Shown here piece after piece: positions 20,472-20,511 of a DNA stretch of 20,511 bases; positions within the stretch are counted from its first letter, which is position 1, and each line of letters starts with the position of its first letter. Both the position numbers and the translations under genes were made by a program. The stretch is from Legionellales bacterium UBA4722. GTDB taxonomy: Bacteria > Pseudomonadota > Gammaproteobacteria > DSM-16500. Under the pieces are notes generated by a model that saw only the letters and a list, made by a program, of their open reading frames with translations, ran no database searches and was not told the DNA's origin. The stretch lies in contig DHJK01000021.1 in assembly GCA_002404295.1 (NCBI GenBank), forward strand, positions 757 to 21,267. Reading direction: 5' to 3'.

Positions 20472-20494
20472 ACCTCTCCCCTTGTGGGAGAGGT
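20472..20494 (+). repeat. Dispersed palindrome, copy 3
   Basis: The sequence reads ACCTCTCCC-CTTGT-GGGAGAGGT, identical to copy 2 over 23 nt. It begins 27 nt after the xthA stop. The right flank (CGGCGCGCAG) differs from the TRTGCTAAGC shared by copies 1 and 2, so the conserved unit is the core hairpin. It may mark the end of the xthA transcript. Confidence 0.8.
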
Positions 20495-20511
20495 CGGCGC
20501 GCAGCGACGGG

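Noticed and set aside
1..20511. CRISPR array, prophage or integron
   Set aside because: No regularly spaced direct repeats, integrase, phage structural gene or att-like duplication was seen; the three palindrome copies are scattered and lie at gene ends.

Overview
The window reads as chromosome of an AT-rich gammaproteobacterium, most likely of the order Legionellales (Legionella/Coxiella/Aquicella-like). That placement is inference. It rests on the type II secretion (T2SS) gene repertoire, a Map-like histidine acid phosphatase, base composition and an E. coli-like tRNA-Gly(CCC). There is no rRNA or other taxonomic marker here.

Layout. (1) 66-4726, minus strand: a tightly overlapping pseudopilin and assembly-platform operon, gspG-H-I-J-K-L-M. 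(2) 4727-9451: a 4.7 kb block separating that operon from the rest of the system. It holds two plus-strand genes of unknown function (4945-5184 and 5236-6012), two minus-strand exported phosphoesterases (an acid-sphingomyelinase-like phosphodiesterase and a histidine acid phosphatase), a small hypothetical gene, a gene-poor stretch at about 8737-8931, and an 80-bp inverted-repeat element. (3) 9452-14184, minus strand: gspD-E-F (secretin, ATPase, inner-membrane platform). (4) 14347-15802, plus strand, divergent from gspD: a type IV pilin-like protein and an outer-membrane beta-barrel protein. (5) 15853-17563, minus strand: sbcB (exonuclease I) and a small NIF3/YqfO-like gene. (6) 17621-20444, plus strand: tRNA-Gly(CCC), asmA and xthA (exonuclease III).

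Together the two gsp operons encode most of a T2SS: outer-membrane pore D, cytoplasmic ATPase E, platform F/L/M, and pseudopilus G plus the minor pseudopilins H-I-J-K. GspC and the prepilin peptidase are not in the window and must be encoded elsewhere. The two enzymes between the operons carry Sec-type signal peptides and belong to families known as secreted phosphatases or phosphodiesterases, so they are good candidate cargo. The right-hand third is ordinary housekeeping (DNA repair, envelope, tRNA).

Non-coding structure is notable. Three copies of a palindrome (CCTCTCCC-CTTGT-GGGAGAGG) each sit within about 30 nt of the 3' end of a gene, all in the same orientation relative to that gene. 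A fourth, different REP-like sequence follows gspM. Hairpins that appear to cover ribosome binding sites precede the acid phosphatase and gspH. I see no CRISPR array, prophage or intact insertion sequence. I found no clearly new defence or metabolic system; the most unusual material is the cargo-like island inside the T2SS locus and the set of RNA-level hairpins.
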